NCBI GenBank assembly: GCA_015075305.1
Contig: JABTUS010000002.1
Location: 486,568-550,567 of the forward strand
Length of the DNA stretch: 64,000 bases
From: Opitutaceae bacterium
GTDB lineage: Bacteria; Verrucomicrobiota; Verrucomicrobiia; Opitutales; Opitutaceae
Reading direction: 5' to 3'
The first letter of the stretch is position 1. Every line of letters begins with the position of its first letter. Below, in pieces: positions 1 through 10,257 of this stretch. The notes under the pieces were generated by a model. It did not search any database. It saw only the letters and a program-made list of their open reading frames with translations, and was not told the origin of the DNA. Both the position numbers and the translations under genes were made by a program.

Positions 1-165
1 GCGGGCAAGACGGTGGTCATTGAGGCGAACGGCCAGACCTTTGAGTTTCGCGCGCGTGCCGCGAATCCCAGTTTGCTTGGCTGCATGAAGGAGCGCACGC
101 ATGCCGATCGACTGTGTTCGGGACCGGTCATACCCTTGCAGGAATGGGGTGATCTGGCCAGGTGA
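1..165 (+). CDS. Antitoxin of a VapC-type pair (partial, 5' end off the window)
   Basis: An open frame runs in from the window edge and ends at a TGA at 163-165, leaving 54 residues. Its stop overlaps the GTG start of the downstream PIN-domain gene (GTGA overlap at 162-165), the usual translational coupling of antitoxin and toxin. The visible part is the C-terminal half, where antitoxins contact their toxin; the DNA-binding N-terminus is outside the window. No conserved motif is recognisable in the fragment, so the family (Phd/YefM, AbrB or other) is open. The role is inferred from position and coupling only. Confidence 0.6.
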   Translation, partial: AGKTVVIEANGQTFEFRARAANPSLLGCMKERTHADRLCSGPVIPLQEWGDLAR

Positions 166-548
166 GATACCTGCTCGACACACATGCTGTTCTCTGGAGC
201 GCAGCTGACTCGATCCGGCTGTCCGCCTCCGTTCGCCGCTTGCTGCGGGACCGACCTGACAGTGACTTTGCGATGGCCGCAATCTCCCTCTTGGAAATTG
301 CCCGCTTGGCAAGCGTGCGCGAGGTGGGGTTGGATCCCAGTCCGGCTCAATGGCTGGAGGACATCCCCCAACGCTATGCGATTCTGCCTCTCACGCCTGC
401 CATTGCCTGGCGCACCGTCTGTCTTGAATGGACACACAAGGATCCCGCGGATCGCATGATCTGCGCCACTGCGCTGGAGCATCAGCTCACCGTCATCACC
501 CAAGACCGCGAAATCACCCGCTGGGGAGGGGTCCGGGTGCTTTGGTAG
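162..548 (+). CDS. PIN-domain toxin, VapC family
   Basis: This 128-residue protein has the length and acidic residues of a PIN-domain ribonuclease. The N-terminus reads MRYLLDTHAVLW with the first metal-binding Asp at 6. Glu45 lies in the ISLLEIARL helix, Asp94/Asp97 in HKDPADRMI, and Asp115 in the strand ITQDREI. VapC toxins cleave tRNA or rRNA and are neutralised by a co-translated antitoxin. The GTG start overlaps the stop of the upstream partial antitoxin gene. The LLDTHAVLW start and the DPADR motif are typical of the 'PIN domain, type II TA' subgroup. The family is firm; the RNA target is unknown. Confidence 0.88.
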   Translation: MRYLLDTHAVLWSAADSIRLSASVRRLLRDRPDSDFAMAAISLLEIARLASVREVGLDPSPAQWLEDIPQRYAILPLTPAIAWRTVCLEWTHKDPADRMICATALEHQLTVITQDREITRWGGVRVLW

Positions 549-625
549 TCCGGGAACAAGAGCCAAGGGGTCGACGACTTGCAGACGCGAGGCCCTCCAG
601 TTGGCAATGTCGTCAAACCAACAGG

Positions 626-2491
<1,866 letters not shown>

Positions 2492-2684
2492 GCGAATCGA
2501 ACACCAAAGCCCATCCCAAGCCCTCCGCCCAGCCCGATTTTTCCAGCGCTGGCTCTTCATGCAGCTCGTATTCACGAAAGTGTCCGCCGTTCACCCAGCT
2601 CCACGGGGTTTGACACTTTGAACCTGCTGAGTCTCAACAAGACCAAACGCACCCAAGTCGAATCGACGCTGGTGAAATTTCCTC

Positions 2685-2704
2685 TTCTTGATCTACATCA
2701 AGAA
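2685..2704 (+). promoter_or_regulatory. FNR/NNR-type operator upstream of nirK
   Basis: TTCTTGAT-CTAC-ATCAAGAA is a perfect 8+8 bp inverted repeat that contains the FNR-family consensus TTGAT-N4-ATCAA without mismatch. Its centre (2694.5) lies about 40 bp before the start point expected from the -10-like box at 2723-2728, the class II activator position. The first gene downstream is a nitrite reductase, a standard target of FNR, DNR and NNR regulators under oxygen limitation or nitric oxide. The site is seen directly; which regulator binds is inferred. Confidence 0.85.
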
Positions 2705-2722
2705 CCTCTTTCAAGCTGTGTG

Positions 2723-2728
2723 TATGAT
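2723..2728 (+). promoter_or_regulatory. Probable -10 element of the nirK promoter
   Basis: TATGAT, one mismatch from TATAAT, is preceded by TG at -15/-14 in an extended -10 arrangement (TGTGTATGAT). No good -35 box is present where it would be expected, and the FNR-type palindrome covers that position, as at activator-dependent class II promoters. The leader to the ATG at 2839 would be about 105 bases. Confidence 0.55.
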
Positions 2729-2838
2729 GTCACTGTGATCTACTTTTCTAATGATCAAACAATCATAGCAGAAGAATAACTTATCCATAATTAACCCTTT
2801 CCGTTGCCATTCAACTGAAACCGCAATTCCTCCAAATC

Positions 2839-4332
2839 ATGAAAAATGCCAGATTCCTTGCTGGAATCCTCTTCGCCTCCGTCACCGCCGCCAATGCGTT
2901 CGAGGGTCCATCCGAAGCAATCGGTCGTGTTCATCTTCCGGCGCATATCGCCGCCCTGCCGATTGAAGAAGCCGTTCTGACGGCTCCTCCCCACGTCCCG
3001 CCAGCGATCAAGCGGCGTTCACCGGCACGCGTCGTTGTCCACCTCGAAGTCCGCGAGGTGACCGCGCGCATCGCCGACGGCACGCAGTACACGTTCTGGA
3101 CTTTCGGCGGAAGCGTGCCCGGCTCCTTCATTCGCATCCGAAAAGGCGATGTCGTTGAGTTTCATCTCAACAATCACCCTTCCTCCAAGCTGCCCCATAA
3201 TATCGACCTCCACGCCGTGACAGGTTCGGGTGGCGGCGCTTCATCGACCTTTACAGCCCCTGGCCACAGTTCGCAATTCACCTTCAAGGCCTTGAATCCA
3301 GGCCTCTTCGTCTATCATTGCGCCACCGCTCCAGTGCCCATGCACATCGGCAACGGCATGTATGGACTGATCCTCGTCGAGCCGGAGGAAGGCCTCCCGC
3401 CTGTCGACAAGGAATACTACGTCATGCAGGGCGATTTCTACACCAACGGCCCCTACGCGGGCGGCGGTCTCCAGCTGTTCGACACGCCCAAGTCCATCGA
3501 CGAAAGACCGACTTACGTGCTCTTCAACGGCTCCGTGGGTTCGATCATCGGTGACAAGTCCCTCACCGCCGAGGTTGGCGAAAAGGTGCGCATCTACTTC
3601 GGCGTTGGCGGTCCCAATCTGACCTCCTCATTCCACGTCATTGGAGAAATCTTCGACAAGGTTTACGTCGAAGGCGGCACCCATGTTGCCCAGGAGAATG
3701 TTCAGACCACAATGGTGCCGGCGGGTGGAGCGGCGATCCTTGACTTCAAGGTGGACGTGCCCGGCACCTATGTTCTCGTCGATCATTCACTCAGCCGCGC
3801 CTTCAACAAGGGCGCACTGGGCATGCTCAAGGTCAGCGGGCCTGAAGACCGAGTGATCTACTCCGGAAAGGAAGTCGACGCCGTCTATCTCGGATCAGCA
3901 GCCGAGGCCGGCTCGATTGCAGCCAAGCAGCAGGTTGACCTCGAAAAGAAGATCGCCGCCGAGATCAAGGCCAACCCGACCATCGTCAGCCTCAACAAGG
4001 AAATGCAGATGGCCAAGGGGAAGCAGATCTACATGGGCAATTGCTTCGCCTGCCACCTTCCCTCAGGCGAGGGCATCCCCGGTGTCTTCCCTCCTCTTGC
4101 CAAGTCCGATTACATGATGGCTGATCGCGATCGAGCCATACGGATCGTGATGAAGGGATTGAACGGACCCATCACCGTCAATGGACAGGCCTACAACGGT
4201 GTCATGCCGCCGCAAAGGGATATTCTCACCGAGGAGCAGATGGCCGACGTGCTCACCTACGTTACCAATACCTGGGGCAACACAGCCGAGGCCTTCACGG
4301 TCGACGATGTTCGCCGCGTAAAGGGCGAATAG
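2839..4332 (+). CDS. nirK: Copper nitrite reductase NirK with C-terminal cytochrome c domain
   Basis: NirK reduces nitrite to nitric oxide in the periplasm. This 497-residue form begins with a signal peptide (cleavage likely near Ala20). Two cupredoxin domains follow (about 65-335) and then a cytochrome c domain (about 385-480). Type 1 copper ligands are His120, Cys161, His169 and Met174. Type 2 copper ligands are His125, His160 and His316. The catalytic Asp123 (in HNIDLH) and His266 (SSFHVIG) are present. The heme site is CFACH at 402-406, with a likely axial Met in GVMPP near 456. The tethered heme probably delivers electrons directly to the type 1 copper. The gene leads a run with an FGE-like protein and an SCO protein and sits behind an FNR-type operator. 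All key residues are intact. Confidence 0.96.
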   Translation: MKNARFLAGILFASVTAANAFEGPSEAIGRVHLPAHIAALPIEEAVLTAPPHVPPAIKRRSPARVVVHLEVREVTARIADGTQYTFWTFGGSVPGSFIRIRKGDVVEFHLNNHPSSKLPHNIDLHAVTGSGGGASSTFTAPGHSSQFTFKALNPGLFVYHCATAPVPMHIGNGMYGLILVEPEEGLPPVDKEYYVMQGDFYTNGPYAGGGLQLFDTPKSIDERPTYVLFNGSVGSIIGDKSLTAEVGEKVRIYFGVGGPNLTSSFHVIGEIFDKVYVEGGTHVAQENVQTTMVPAGGAAILDFKVDVPGTYVLVDHSLSRAFNKGALGMLKVSGPEDRVIYSGKEVDAVYLGSAAEAGSIAAKQQVDLEKKIAAEIKANPTIVSLNKEMQMAKGKQIYMGNCFACHLPSGEGIPGVFPPLAKSDYMMADRDRAIRIVMKGLNGPITVNGQAYNGVMPPQRDILTEEQMADVLTYVTNTWGNTAEAFTVDDVRRVKGE

Positions 4333-4365
4333 GCCGGGCCAATCCAACCAGGCATCCCACCGACC

Positions 4366-5154
4366 ATGCCTCGCCACGCATTCCTGCCGATTGCAGCCGC
4401 CGTTGCACTTGCAACCGGCAGCGCGCTCATCGCTGGCGAGGCCATGGTCACCATCCCCGCCGGAATCCACCGGCCGGTCACCCGGTCTGCGACGGATCCC
4501 GAAGCGATCCAGGTCGCGGCCTTCCGGCTTGAAACGCTGCCGGTTACCAACGCCGAGTTTCTCGCCTTCGTCACCGCCAATCCGCAATGGAGGCGATCAC
4601 AGGTTTCCCCGCTCTTTGCCGACGAGACCTACCTGCGTCACTGGGCGGGCGATCTTGAACTCGGAGCCAAGGCACTTCCCGACGCACCGGTCGTCAACGT
4701 GACATGGTTCGCCGCACGCGCCTACGCCCGCAGCCAAAACCGCCGTCTCCCAACCCTCGCGGAGTGGGAACTCGCCGCAACCGCCGGCTATGCGACACGC
4801 ATCGGGCGCGATGAACCCGCCTTCGTTCGCGATCTCTACGCCTGGCTGGTAGCGCCCACCCCTGATGTCATTCCATCAGTCAGCACCGCCCGCGCCACGC
4901 TGGACGGCGCCCGCGGCCTGCATGGACTGGTCTGGGAATGGGTGGACGATTTCGACACCGCCATGGTCACGGGCGAATCCCGCGCCGACGCCGCTCGCGA
5001 CCAGAATCTTTTCTGTGGAGGCGCCGCCCTGGCGTCCACCGACCCAAGCGACTACGCAGGCTTCATGCGCCAGGCTCTGCGTTCATCACTCAAAGCCCGT
5101 CAAGGCACCAGCTCCCTCGGATTCCGCTGTGCCGCCGATATTTCAAAGCCATGA
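4366..5154 (+). CDS. Formylglycine-generating-enzyme-like (SUMF1) protein, nirK-linked
   Basis: This 262-residue exported protein (N-terminal hydrophobic segment about 5-24) has the FGE-sulfatase fold. Visible signs are the opening VTIPAG, the PVTNAEF segment, the PVVNVTWFAA..RLPTLAEWE core, VWEWVDDF and a closing SLGFRCA. True formylglycine-generating enzymes oxidise a sulfatase cysteine using a copper-binding Cys pair; only one Cys (near FCGGAA) and the final FRCA Cys are obvious, so catalytic activity is uncertain. It lies 33 bp after nirK and overlaps the SCO gene by ATGA. This points to a role in assembling or supporting the nitrite reductase rather than sulfatases, none of which is nearby. 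Confidence 0.82.
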   Translation: MPRHAFLPIAAAVALATGSALIAGEAMVTIPAGIHRPVTRSATDPEAIQVAAFRLETLPVTNAEFLAFVTANPQWRRSQVSPLFADETYLRHWAGDLELGAKALPDAPVVNVTWFAARAYARSQNRRLPTLAEWELAATAGYATRIGRDEPAFVRDLYAWLVAPTPDVIPSVSTARATLDGARGLHGLVWEWVDDFDTAMVTGESRADAARDQNLFCGGAALASTDPSDYAGFMRQALRSSLKARQGTSSLGFRCAADISKP

Positions 5155-5771
5155 ACACCTCACTCCTACGTTTCGCAGTTGTTCTATTCGCCGCCGTCCC
5201 CGCACTCATGGCGGGTACGCCTGCCTGCTGTCACGCGCCGCTCACCGCGGATGCTCCGCTGCCAGCCGCCTCACTCTACCAGACGGAAGTTGCGTTCACG
5301 ACAGACTCAGACACTCCGCTCCGGCTCGCCGAATTGCGCGGCCAGCCTGTCGCCCTGGTCATGTTCTTCGCTTCTTGCACGCACGCCTGCCCTGCGACCG
5401 TTGTCGATCTCGTGCGCATCCGGGAGAAGGTCCCGGCGGCGCTTCGCGAAAAGACCCGCATCGTGATGGTGACTTTTGATGTTGAACGGGACACCCCCGC
5501 CGCTCTCCGCGCCTTCCGCGAAAGCCGCGGCATCCCGGCCGACTGGGTGCTGCTGCACGGATCAAACGACGCCGTGCGAGAACTCGCCGCCCTCCTCGGG
5601 GTGAAGTACAAGCGCGAGGCCGACGGCATGTTCGCCCACTCCAATCTCGTTACCATTCTCTCCCGCGACGGCGAAATCACCCACCAGCGCGCCGGCCTGA
5701 CCGGAGGCCTGGACGAAGCTGCGGCCGCACTTGCCGCTGCAGCCGCCGTGGGTGACGGCGCCCGGTCCTGA
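5151..5771 (+). CDS. SCO1/SenC-family copper chaperone
   Basis: The 206-residue thioredoxin-fold protein has a signal peptide (about 1-21) and the SCO copper site. Cys76 and Cys80 form CTHAC (CxxxC), and the distant ligand is His163 in MFAHSNL. SCO proteins deliver copper to the CuA site of cytochrome oxidase or act as thiol-disulfide reductases. Its placement behind nirK and an FGE-like gene suggests copper delivery to NirK. The start at ATG 5151 overlaps the upstream stop (ATGA), indicating coupled translation. An in-frame extension back to 4938 runs through the FGE gene and was not used. A CCHAP sequence after the signal peptide could be a second metal site. Confidence 0.9.
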   Translation: MNTSLLRFAVVLFAAVPALMAGTPACCHAPLTADAPLPAASLYQTEVAFTTDSDTPLRLAELRGQPVALVMFFASCTHACPATVVDLVRIREKVPAALREKTRIVMVTFDVERDTPAALRAFRESRGIPADWVLLHGSNDAVRELAALLGVKYKREADGMFAHSNLVTILSRDGEITHQRAGLTGGLDEAAAALAAAAAVGDGARS

Positions 5772-5793
5772 TTCGCGGTCAATGCAGCTTTCG

Positions 5794-5825
5794 CTCCTCC
5801 ATCAGGCATCTTCCCTGAGGAGGAG
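5794..5825 (+). terminator. Possible hairpin after the nirK operon
   Basis: CTCCTCC (5794-5800) pairs with GGAGGAG (5819-5825), and an inner CAGG/CCTG can extend the stem. It lies 23 bp after the SCO stop. There is no T-run behind it, so intrinsic termination is weakly supported. Confidence 0.3.
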
Positions 5826-5896
5826 TTCAACAGGATTCAACAGCGAGGATCCATGACCGGTTGACGCCGTGCCGGTCGCTTCAGAGCATGGCGGGC

Positions 5897-6382
5897 ATGA
5901 AACTTCGCGTCCTCACCACGGGCGGAACCATCGACAAGATCTATTTCGACGCAGCCAGCACCTACGATGTCGGGGATCCACAGGTCGATCCCGTGTTCAA
6001 GGAGTCAAACGTCACCTTTGAATACGTCGTGGAGTCCGTGCTGCGAAAGGACAGCCTCGTGATGACGGACGCCGATCGTGCGCTCATCCGGGAGCGCGTT
6101 CAGGCGGCGCCCGAACGCCTGATCCTGATCACGCATGGCACCGACACCATGACCCAGACGGCAGAGGTGCTCAAGGGCATCGGCGACAAGGTCATCGTTC
6201 TCACTGGATCGATGATTCCCGCGCGTTTTCGCACGTCCGATGCCATCTTCAACCTGGGCTGCGCCGTCGGCGCGGTGCAGGTGCTTCCAGCCGGAATCTA
6301 CATCGCCATGAATGGACAGATCTCACCCGCGGACCGCGTCAGGAAGAATCGATCGATGAACCGGTTCGAGGCGAAATCCTGA
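5897..6382 (+). CDS. Short-form asparaginase-domain protein
   Basis: This protein of about 160 residues matches only the N-terminal domain of type I/II L-asparaginase. It has the first catalytic Thr motif (TTGGTIDK near the start) and the second motif HGTDTMTQTA. The GSMIPARF..SDA segment and a YIAMNG strand follow. Full asparaginases are about 330 residues; a stand-alone short family of about 160-170 residues is well known and is often annotated simply as 'asparaginase'. The stop is natural and there is no trace of a lost C-terminal domain. ATG 5897 was chosen because the conserved first strand starts there; ATG 5888 is possible. The 3' end overlaps the convergent panE-like gene by 44 bp. 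Confidence 0.82.
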   Translation: MKLRVLTTGGTIDKIYFDAASTYDVGDPQVDPVFKESNVTFEYVVESVLRKDSLVMTDADRALIRERVQAAPERLILITHGTDTMTQTAEVLKGIGDKVIVLTGSMIPARFRTSDAIFNLGCAVGAVQVLPAGIYIAMNGQISPADRVRKNRSMNRFEAKS

Positions 6383-7373
6383 ACACTGCAGAGTCCGCCT
6401 GCGACTGCCGTTGCGCGGCAAGTTGCACGATCAAGGCATGCAGCATCGTCATCCGCGGGACTGCAGCGCCCGCCGCTAGAGCCTGCCTCAGCGGCTCGCC
6501 CCAGATGGACTCCACTTCAACGGGTTTTTTCTCCAGAAAATCCACCACGCTTGACGGAAAATAGGCGCCCATCGGCGGAGTGACATCATATTGTTCGCGT
6601 GCGAACTCCTCAGGGATCGAGAAACCAAGCGCGGCCGCCGCGGAACGCACTTCGTCCATCAACGCACGAACTTCGGCGGACAACCGGGCGTTCGCACAAA
6701 TGATGTCGGTCGACACTCCACCCGCCGCAATGCCCAGGCCATTGAACGGGATGTTCCAGACGAGTTTTCGCCACCGCGCCTCATCGAGGCGATCGACAAC
6801 ACGGTTGGGAATGCCGGCACGTTGAAAGAGTTCGCCAATCATGCGGGCCTTCGCATCTGCAGGGCGGCGATATGCCCCAAACGTGATGGTGCCGCGATGA
6901 AGGCACGTCACCTCGCCTGGCGCTGTGCGCATGCTGGCAATGAAGCACAGTCCTCCATAGACAGCGTCGGGTGGGATCATTCGGGCAAGATGGTCCTCGT
7001 TTCCGAGTCCATTTTGAAGCGTCACGACAATCGTTCGCTCACGCAGCAGCGGCGGCAGGAGGCGCGCCAGTTCACCATTGGACACGGTCTTGAGCGTGAT
7101 GAGGACCAGGTCCACAGTTCCCGCACCCTCGGGAGTGGTGTGCGCATGAACTGGAAAAATCCGCGTCACGTCATCACCTTCCCGCAGCACCAGGCCCGAT
7201 TCCTGGAGCCGGGCGTAGTCGCTTCTAACGATGAAGTGAACCTCGCACCCCGCCTGCGCAAGACGTCCTCCGTAGTAGAGGCCAAGTGCTCCCGCGCCAA
7301 GGATCGCGACCTTCTGGAAACGACGCGCGTCCGCGACCGAGTCCTCCCTCCCGAATGCAGTGCGCGACTCCAT
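6339..7373 (-). CDS. 2-dehydropantoate 2-reductase (ketopantoate reductase family)
   Basis: The family reduces ketopantoate to pantoate with NADPH in pantothenate synthesis, though many paralogues act on other substrates. The 344-residue protein carries the Rossmann motif VAILGAGALGLYYG near residue 22. It also has the conserved LVLITLKT and VTLQNGLGNED segments, and a helical C-terminal domain with ARWRKLVWNIPFN, where the catalytic Lys lies. Paralogues are frequent, so PanE itself is not claimed. The N-terminal 20 residues before the nucleotide site may be over-extended. The gene converges on the short asparaginase with a small overlap. Confidence 0.88.
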   Translation of the reverse strand: MESRTAFGREDSVADARRFQKVAILGAGALGLYYGGRLAQAGCEVHFIVRSDYARLQESGLVLREGDDVTRIFPVHAHTTPEGAGTVDLVLITLKTVSNGELARLLPPLLRERTIVVTLQNGLGNEDHLARMIPPDAVYGGLCFIASMRTAPGEVTCLHRGTITFGAYRRPADAKARMIGELFQRAGIPNRVVDRLDEARWRKLVWNIPFNGLGIAAGGVSTDIICANARLSAEVRALMDEVRSAAAALGFSIPEEFAREQYDVTPPMGAYFPSSVVDFLEKKPVEVESIWGEPLRQALAAGAAVPRMTMLHALIVQLAAQRQSQADSAVFRISPRTGSSIDSS

Positions 7374-7397
7374 TTCCAGCCTGATGCCGTCCCGGCG

Positions 7398-8117
7398 CTA
7401 GTGCGCCCGCGCCGCGGCCTTCGCGCGGAGCTTCAAGTTGACAAACTCCACCGCACAGGAAAAGGCCATCGCGAAGTAGATGTAGCCCTTCGAAATGTGC
7501 TGGTGCAGCCCCTCCGCCATCAGCGAGACGCCGATGAGAATCAGAAAGCTGAGCGCGAGCATCTTGAGGGTGGGGTGGCGTTCGACGAAGTCACTGATCA
7601 CCCCGGCAAATGCAAGCATGACTCCAAGGGCGATGATGACGGCTGTCATCATGACCCACAGCTGGTTGGCCATGCCGATGGCGGTGATCACGGAGTCGAG
7701 CGAGAACACGATGTCCAGCAGGATTATCTGGGCGATCACCTTCGAGAAGGAAACCGCCTTGCTGGCGACGGCATGCCCACCCGCGCCTTCGAGTTTTTCG
7801 TGAATCTCATAGGTGCTCTTTGCGATGAGGAACAAGCCTCCGCTCAGCAGGATGATATCCCGCCCGGAAATTGAGAACTCAAGGACATGAAACAAGGGCG
7901 TCGTGAGCTTCGCAATCCAGGCGATGCCCGCCAGCAGTAGCAGTCGCGTGACCAGGGCCAGTGCGAGACCCGTTTGCCGCGCCTTGGCCTGCCTCTCCTT
8001 GGGAAGCTTTCCGGCGAGAATCGAAATGAATATGATATTGTCGATGCCGAGAACGATCTCGAGCGCGGTGAGTGTCAGCAGCGAAATCCAAACCTGGGGA
8101 TCTGCGAGAAATTCCAT
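7398..8117 (-). CDS. TerC-family integral membrane protein
   Basis: This 239-residue protein has about seven hydrophobic helices. The two TerC signature segments are present: the N-terminal ALEIVLGIDNIIFISIL and the mirrored ILLDIVFSLDSVITAIGM. Their conserved Asp residues are thought to bind metal. TerC proteins are linked to manganese export during protein secretion or to tellurite resistance; no ter genes are nearby, so the general metal role is more likely. The ATG at 8117 (MEFLADPQVW) is the family's usual beginning; the upstream 28 codons were excluded. Confidence 0.9.
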   Translation of the reverse strand: MEFLADPQVWISLLTLTALEIVLGIDNIIFISILAGKLPKERQAKARQTGLALALVTRLLLLAGIAWIAKLTTPLFHVLEFSISGRDIILLSGGLFLIAKSTYEIHEKLEGAGGHAVASKAVSFSKVIAQIILLDIVFSLDSVITAIGMANQLWVMMTAVIIALGVMLAFAGVISDFVERHPTLKMLALSFLILIGVSLMAEGLHQHISKGYIYFAMAFSCAVEFVNLKLRAKAAARAH

Positions 8118-8243
8118 GGAAAAAGATCGAGCAGCGAGGCAGAGTCGCAGCCACGGGTCAATGCGTTGCGAAAGACGCCTGCAACGATTTCTGTCGGGCA
8201 AATCCAGCGGATGAAGTGCAGCCCGGTTGCCGGGCGCCGCAGA

Positions 8244-9527
8244 TCACGATCCCGATTCCGTGACACCAGTCAGACTCTCCGCTGCGGCGCGCCCTGCGAG
8301 CCAGCCGGTCGTCCAGGCGGATTGGAAATTGAATCCGCCCGTGATTCCATCGATGTCCAGCACCTCGCCGGCAAGGTGGAGCCCCCGGCACTTCCGGCTT
8401 TCCATGGTACGGAAATCCACCTCGTTCAGCCGCACGCCGCCGCACGTGACAAACTCCTCCTTGTTGGCGCTCTTTCCCGTGACAGAAAATCTCGCGGTGA
8501 TCACCTGCCCGGCGAGCTTTGCAATGGCGTCATTCGAAATCTGCGTCCATGTGGTGGTCTCACGCACACCTGCGGCCAACACCAGACGCTCCCAAAGGCG
8601 CGCTGGCAGGGGAAAGGGAGAAGACCCGCCCAACTGGCGGCGTGGATGCCGGCCGCGATGCGCAATCATGGCCATGTGGGCCGAGTCACGCGTATGCGTC
8701 GGGCAGAAATTCACCCCGAGTTCAAACTTGTACCCGCGTGCCGCCAGCACCCGGGCGCCCCATGCCGAAAGCTTCAGGATTGCCGGCCCGCTCATGCCCC
8801 AATGCGTGACAAGCAATGGTCCGCGTTCCTTCAGATCTGAGCCGGTCACGTGCGTTGAAGTGTCATCGAGGGACAATCCGGCGAGACCCTCAATGCGAGC
8901 ATCATCAATGTGAAACGTGAACAGCGAAGGGACAGGAGGCTCAATCGTGTGCCCAAGCATCTCAGCAATCGACGAGCCCAGGCCCTTGAGCCCCCCTGTC
9001 GCCAAAATCAGCCGGTCAGCGATCAGGATCCGTTCGTTGGTGAGTTGAATCCTGAATCTGCCGTCTGATGCAGGGGCGTCCGGAGCCTCAGGTGGGCTTG
9101 CGTTGACCCTGCGAATCGGCGTCTGGATCAGGAGTGCGACACCTGCCCTTTCCACCGCCTGCATCAAGGCCGACGTGATCGTGGCCGAGTCGTCGGTGAC
9201 CGGGAACATGCGCCCGTCCGACTCGGTTTTCAACGCCACCGAATGACGTTCAAACCAGGCGATCGTGTCCAACGGGCCGAAGCGATGAAAGGCGCCGAGC
9301 AGCTCCCTTCCGCCACGAGGATAGTGTCTGACAAGATCACGGGGGTTAAAGCAGGCATGCGTGACATTGCAGCGTCCGCCGCCCGAGATTCGAACCTTGG
9401 CGAGAGGATGGGCGGTCGCCTCACAGAGCGTAACCCGCCCCCGCCCCGCCAGCATCTCCGCCGCGGCGATCGCTGCGAAACAACCGGCGGCGCCAGCACC
9501 AACGACAAGGATGTGAGGACGGTCCAT
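8244..9527 (-). CDS. HI0933/BaiN-like FAD-dependent oxidoreductase
   Basis: The protein of about 427 residues starts with an FAD-binding motif (ILVVGAGAAGCFAA). It continues with the family hallmark KVRISGGGRCNVTHA, the RMFPVTDDSATI segment and a late LHLAGEVLDIDGITGGFNFQ stretch that completes the flavin site. These mark the HI0933/YhiN family, whose one biochemically studied gut member (BaiN) acts on bile-acid intermediates; the function elsewhere is unknown. It lies 126 bp upstream of terC on the same strand. ATG 9527 (MDRPHILVV) was preferred to 9536. Confidence 0.88.
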   Translation of the reverse strand: MDRPHILVVGAGAAGCFAAIAAAEMLAGRGRVTLCEATAHPLAKVRISGGGRCNVTHACFNPRDLVRHYPRGGRELLGAFHRFGPLDTIAWFERHSVALKTESDGRMFPVTDDSATITSALMQAVERAGVALLIQTPIRRVNASPPEAPDAPASDGRFRIQLTNERILIADRLILATGGLKGLGSSIAEMLGHTIEPPVPSLFTFHIDDARIEGLAGLSLDDTSTHVTGSDLKERGPLLVTHWGMSGPAILKLSAWGARVLAARGYKFELGVNFCPTHTRDSAHMAMIAHRGRHPRRQLGGSSPFPLPARLWERLVLAAGVRETTTWTQISNDAIAKLAGQVITARFSVTGKSANKEEFVTCGGVRLNEVDFRTMESRKCRGLHLAGEVLDIDGITGGFNFQSAWTTGWLAGRAAAESLTGVTESGS

Positions 9528-9597
9528 CCCGCACATTCAAGCGAACCCCGAGTCCCATTCCAATCGTGCAATGAGGCGCGCCAGCCAATGTCCCCCC

Positions 9598-9634
9598 AAA
9601 AAAAATGCAGGACCGGCGCGCAAACGCCGGTCCT
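9598..9634 (-). terminator. Intrinsic terminator of the Spy/CpxP-like gene
   Basis: A perfect 10-bp stem (AGGACCGGCG at 9609-9618 with CGCCGGTCCT at 9625-9634, loop of six) is followed on the minus strand by GCA and eight T residues (9605 down to 9598). This is a textbook rho-independent terminator, about 100 bp after the stop of the upstream minus-strand gene. Confidence 0.88.
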
Positions 9635-9731
9635 GGTTTTCCCCCAAACGACTCTTTCGAGTCAAGTTGTGTGCGCCGCCACTGCTGTGGTTGATGGGAA
9701 CAGCGCCGCCCTGCGCATCGCGTGGCTCGGA

Positions 9732-10157
9732 TTACTCCGAACTCTTGGAGCTGCTGCCGTGGGATTCCCCGCCAGCCTTGCCCCGGCCGCGCCTGCCCCG
9801 GCCTTCCTGGGACATCTTGTCGAACGTGGCCTGCTGCTCCGGCGTCAACACGGCGCGAATCTTGCCGTTGGTGCTGCGCATGAGGCCCATTAGTTTCGTG
9901 CGCCGGTCCTGCTTCGAAAGCGAGGTGTCATCAGCGAGCGCCTTCATCGCAGCCGCCTGTTCAGTAACAATCTCCTTTACCTGCACTTTTTGTGCGTCCG
10001 TCAATGACAGCTCCTTCGACAAATGACTCAAGCGGTCCGCCACCTGTCCCCTCCTGCCCTCATGTGCAGGTTTGTCGGGATTCTGCGCGCGGATTGAAGG
10101 GATGGACAAAGCGGCCAAGGCAAGGCTCGCCGCGAAAAACAATTTTGACGATTTCAT
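9732..10157 (-). CDS. Spy/CpxP-like periplasmic protein
   Basis: This exported protein of 141 residues has a signal peptide (MKSSKLFFAAS..., cleavage near IRAQ). Its amphipathic helices contain the LTDAQKVQVKEI and LTPEQQATFDKM segments of the LTxxQ family, to which the periplasmic chaperones Spy and CpxP belong. The tail is basic and glycine-rich (GRGRRGRGKAGG) and ends in Ser/Lys. Such proteins respond to envelope or metal stress, but no two-component genes are adjacent. The start at 10157 was set by the signal peptide; the 30-codon in-frame extension is not coding-like. A strong terminator follows. Confidence 0.72.
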   Translation of the reverse strand: MKSSKLFFAASLALAALSIPSIRAQNPDKPAHEGRRGQVADRLSHLSKELSLTDAQKVQVKEIVTEQAAAMKALADDTSLSKQDRRTKLMGLMRSTNGKIRAVLTPEQQATFDKMSQEGRGRRGRGKAGGESHGSSSKSSE

Positions 10158-10257
10158 GGGAGTGAAGATTGCGGGTTGAACAGCGGTTGAGCGAAGCGCT
10201 GACGGGAGAATAAGACGCGCGACAACCCCTGCGGTTACATGATACACAACCTGCGCG

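Noticed and set aside
6591..7874. 427-residue ORF on the plus strand across panE and terC
   Set aside because: It overlaps two clear minus-strand genes and has a histidine/arginine-rich random composition.
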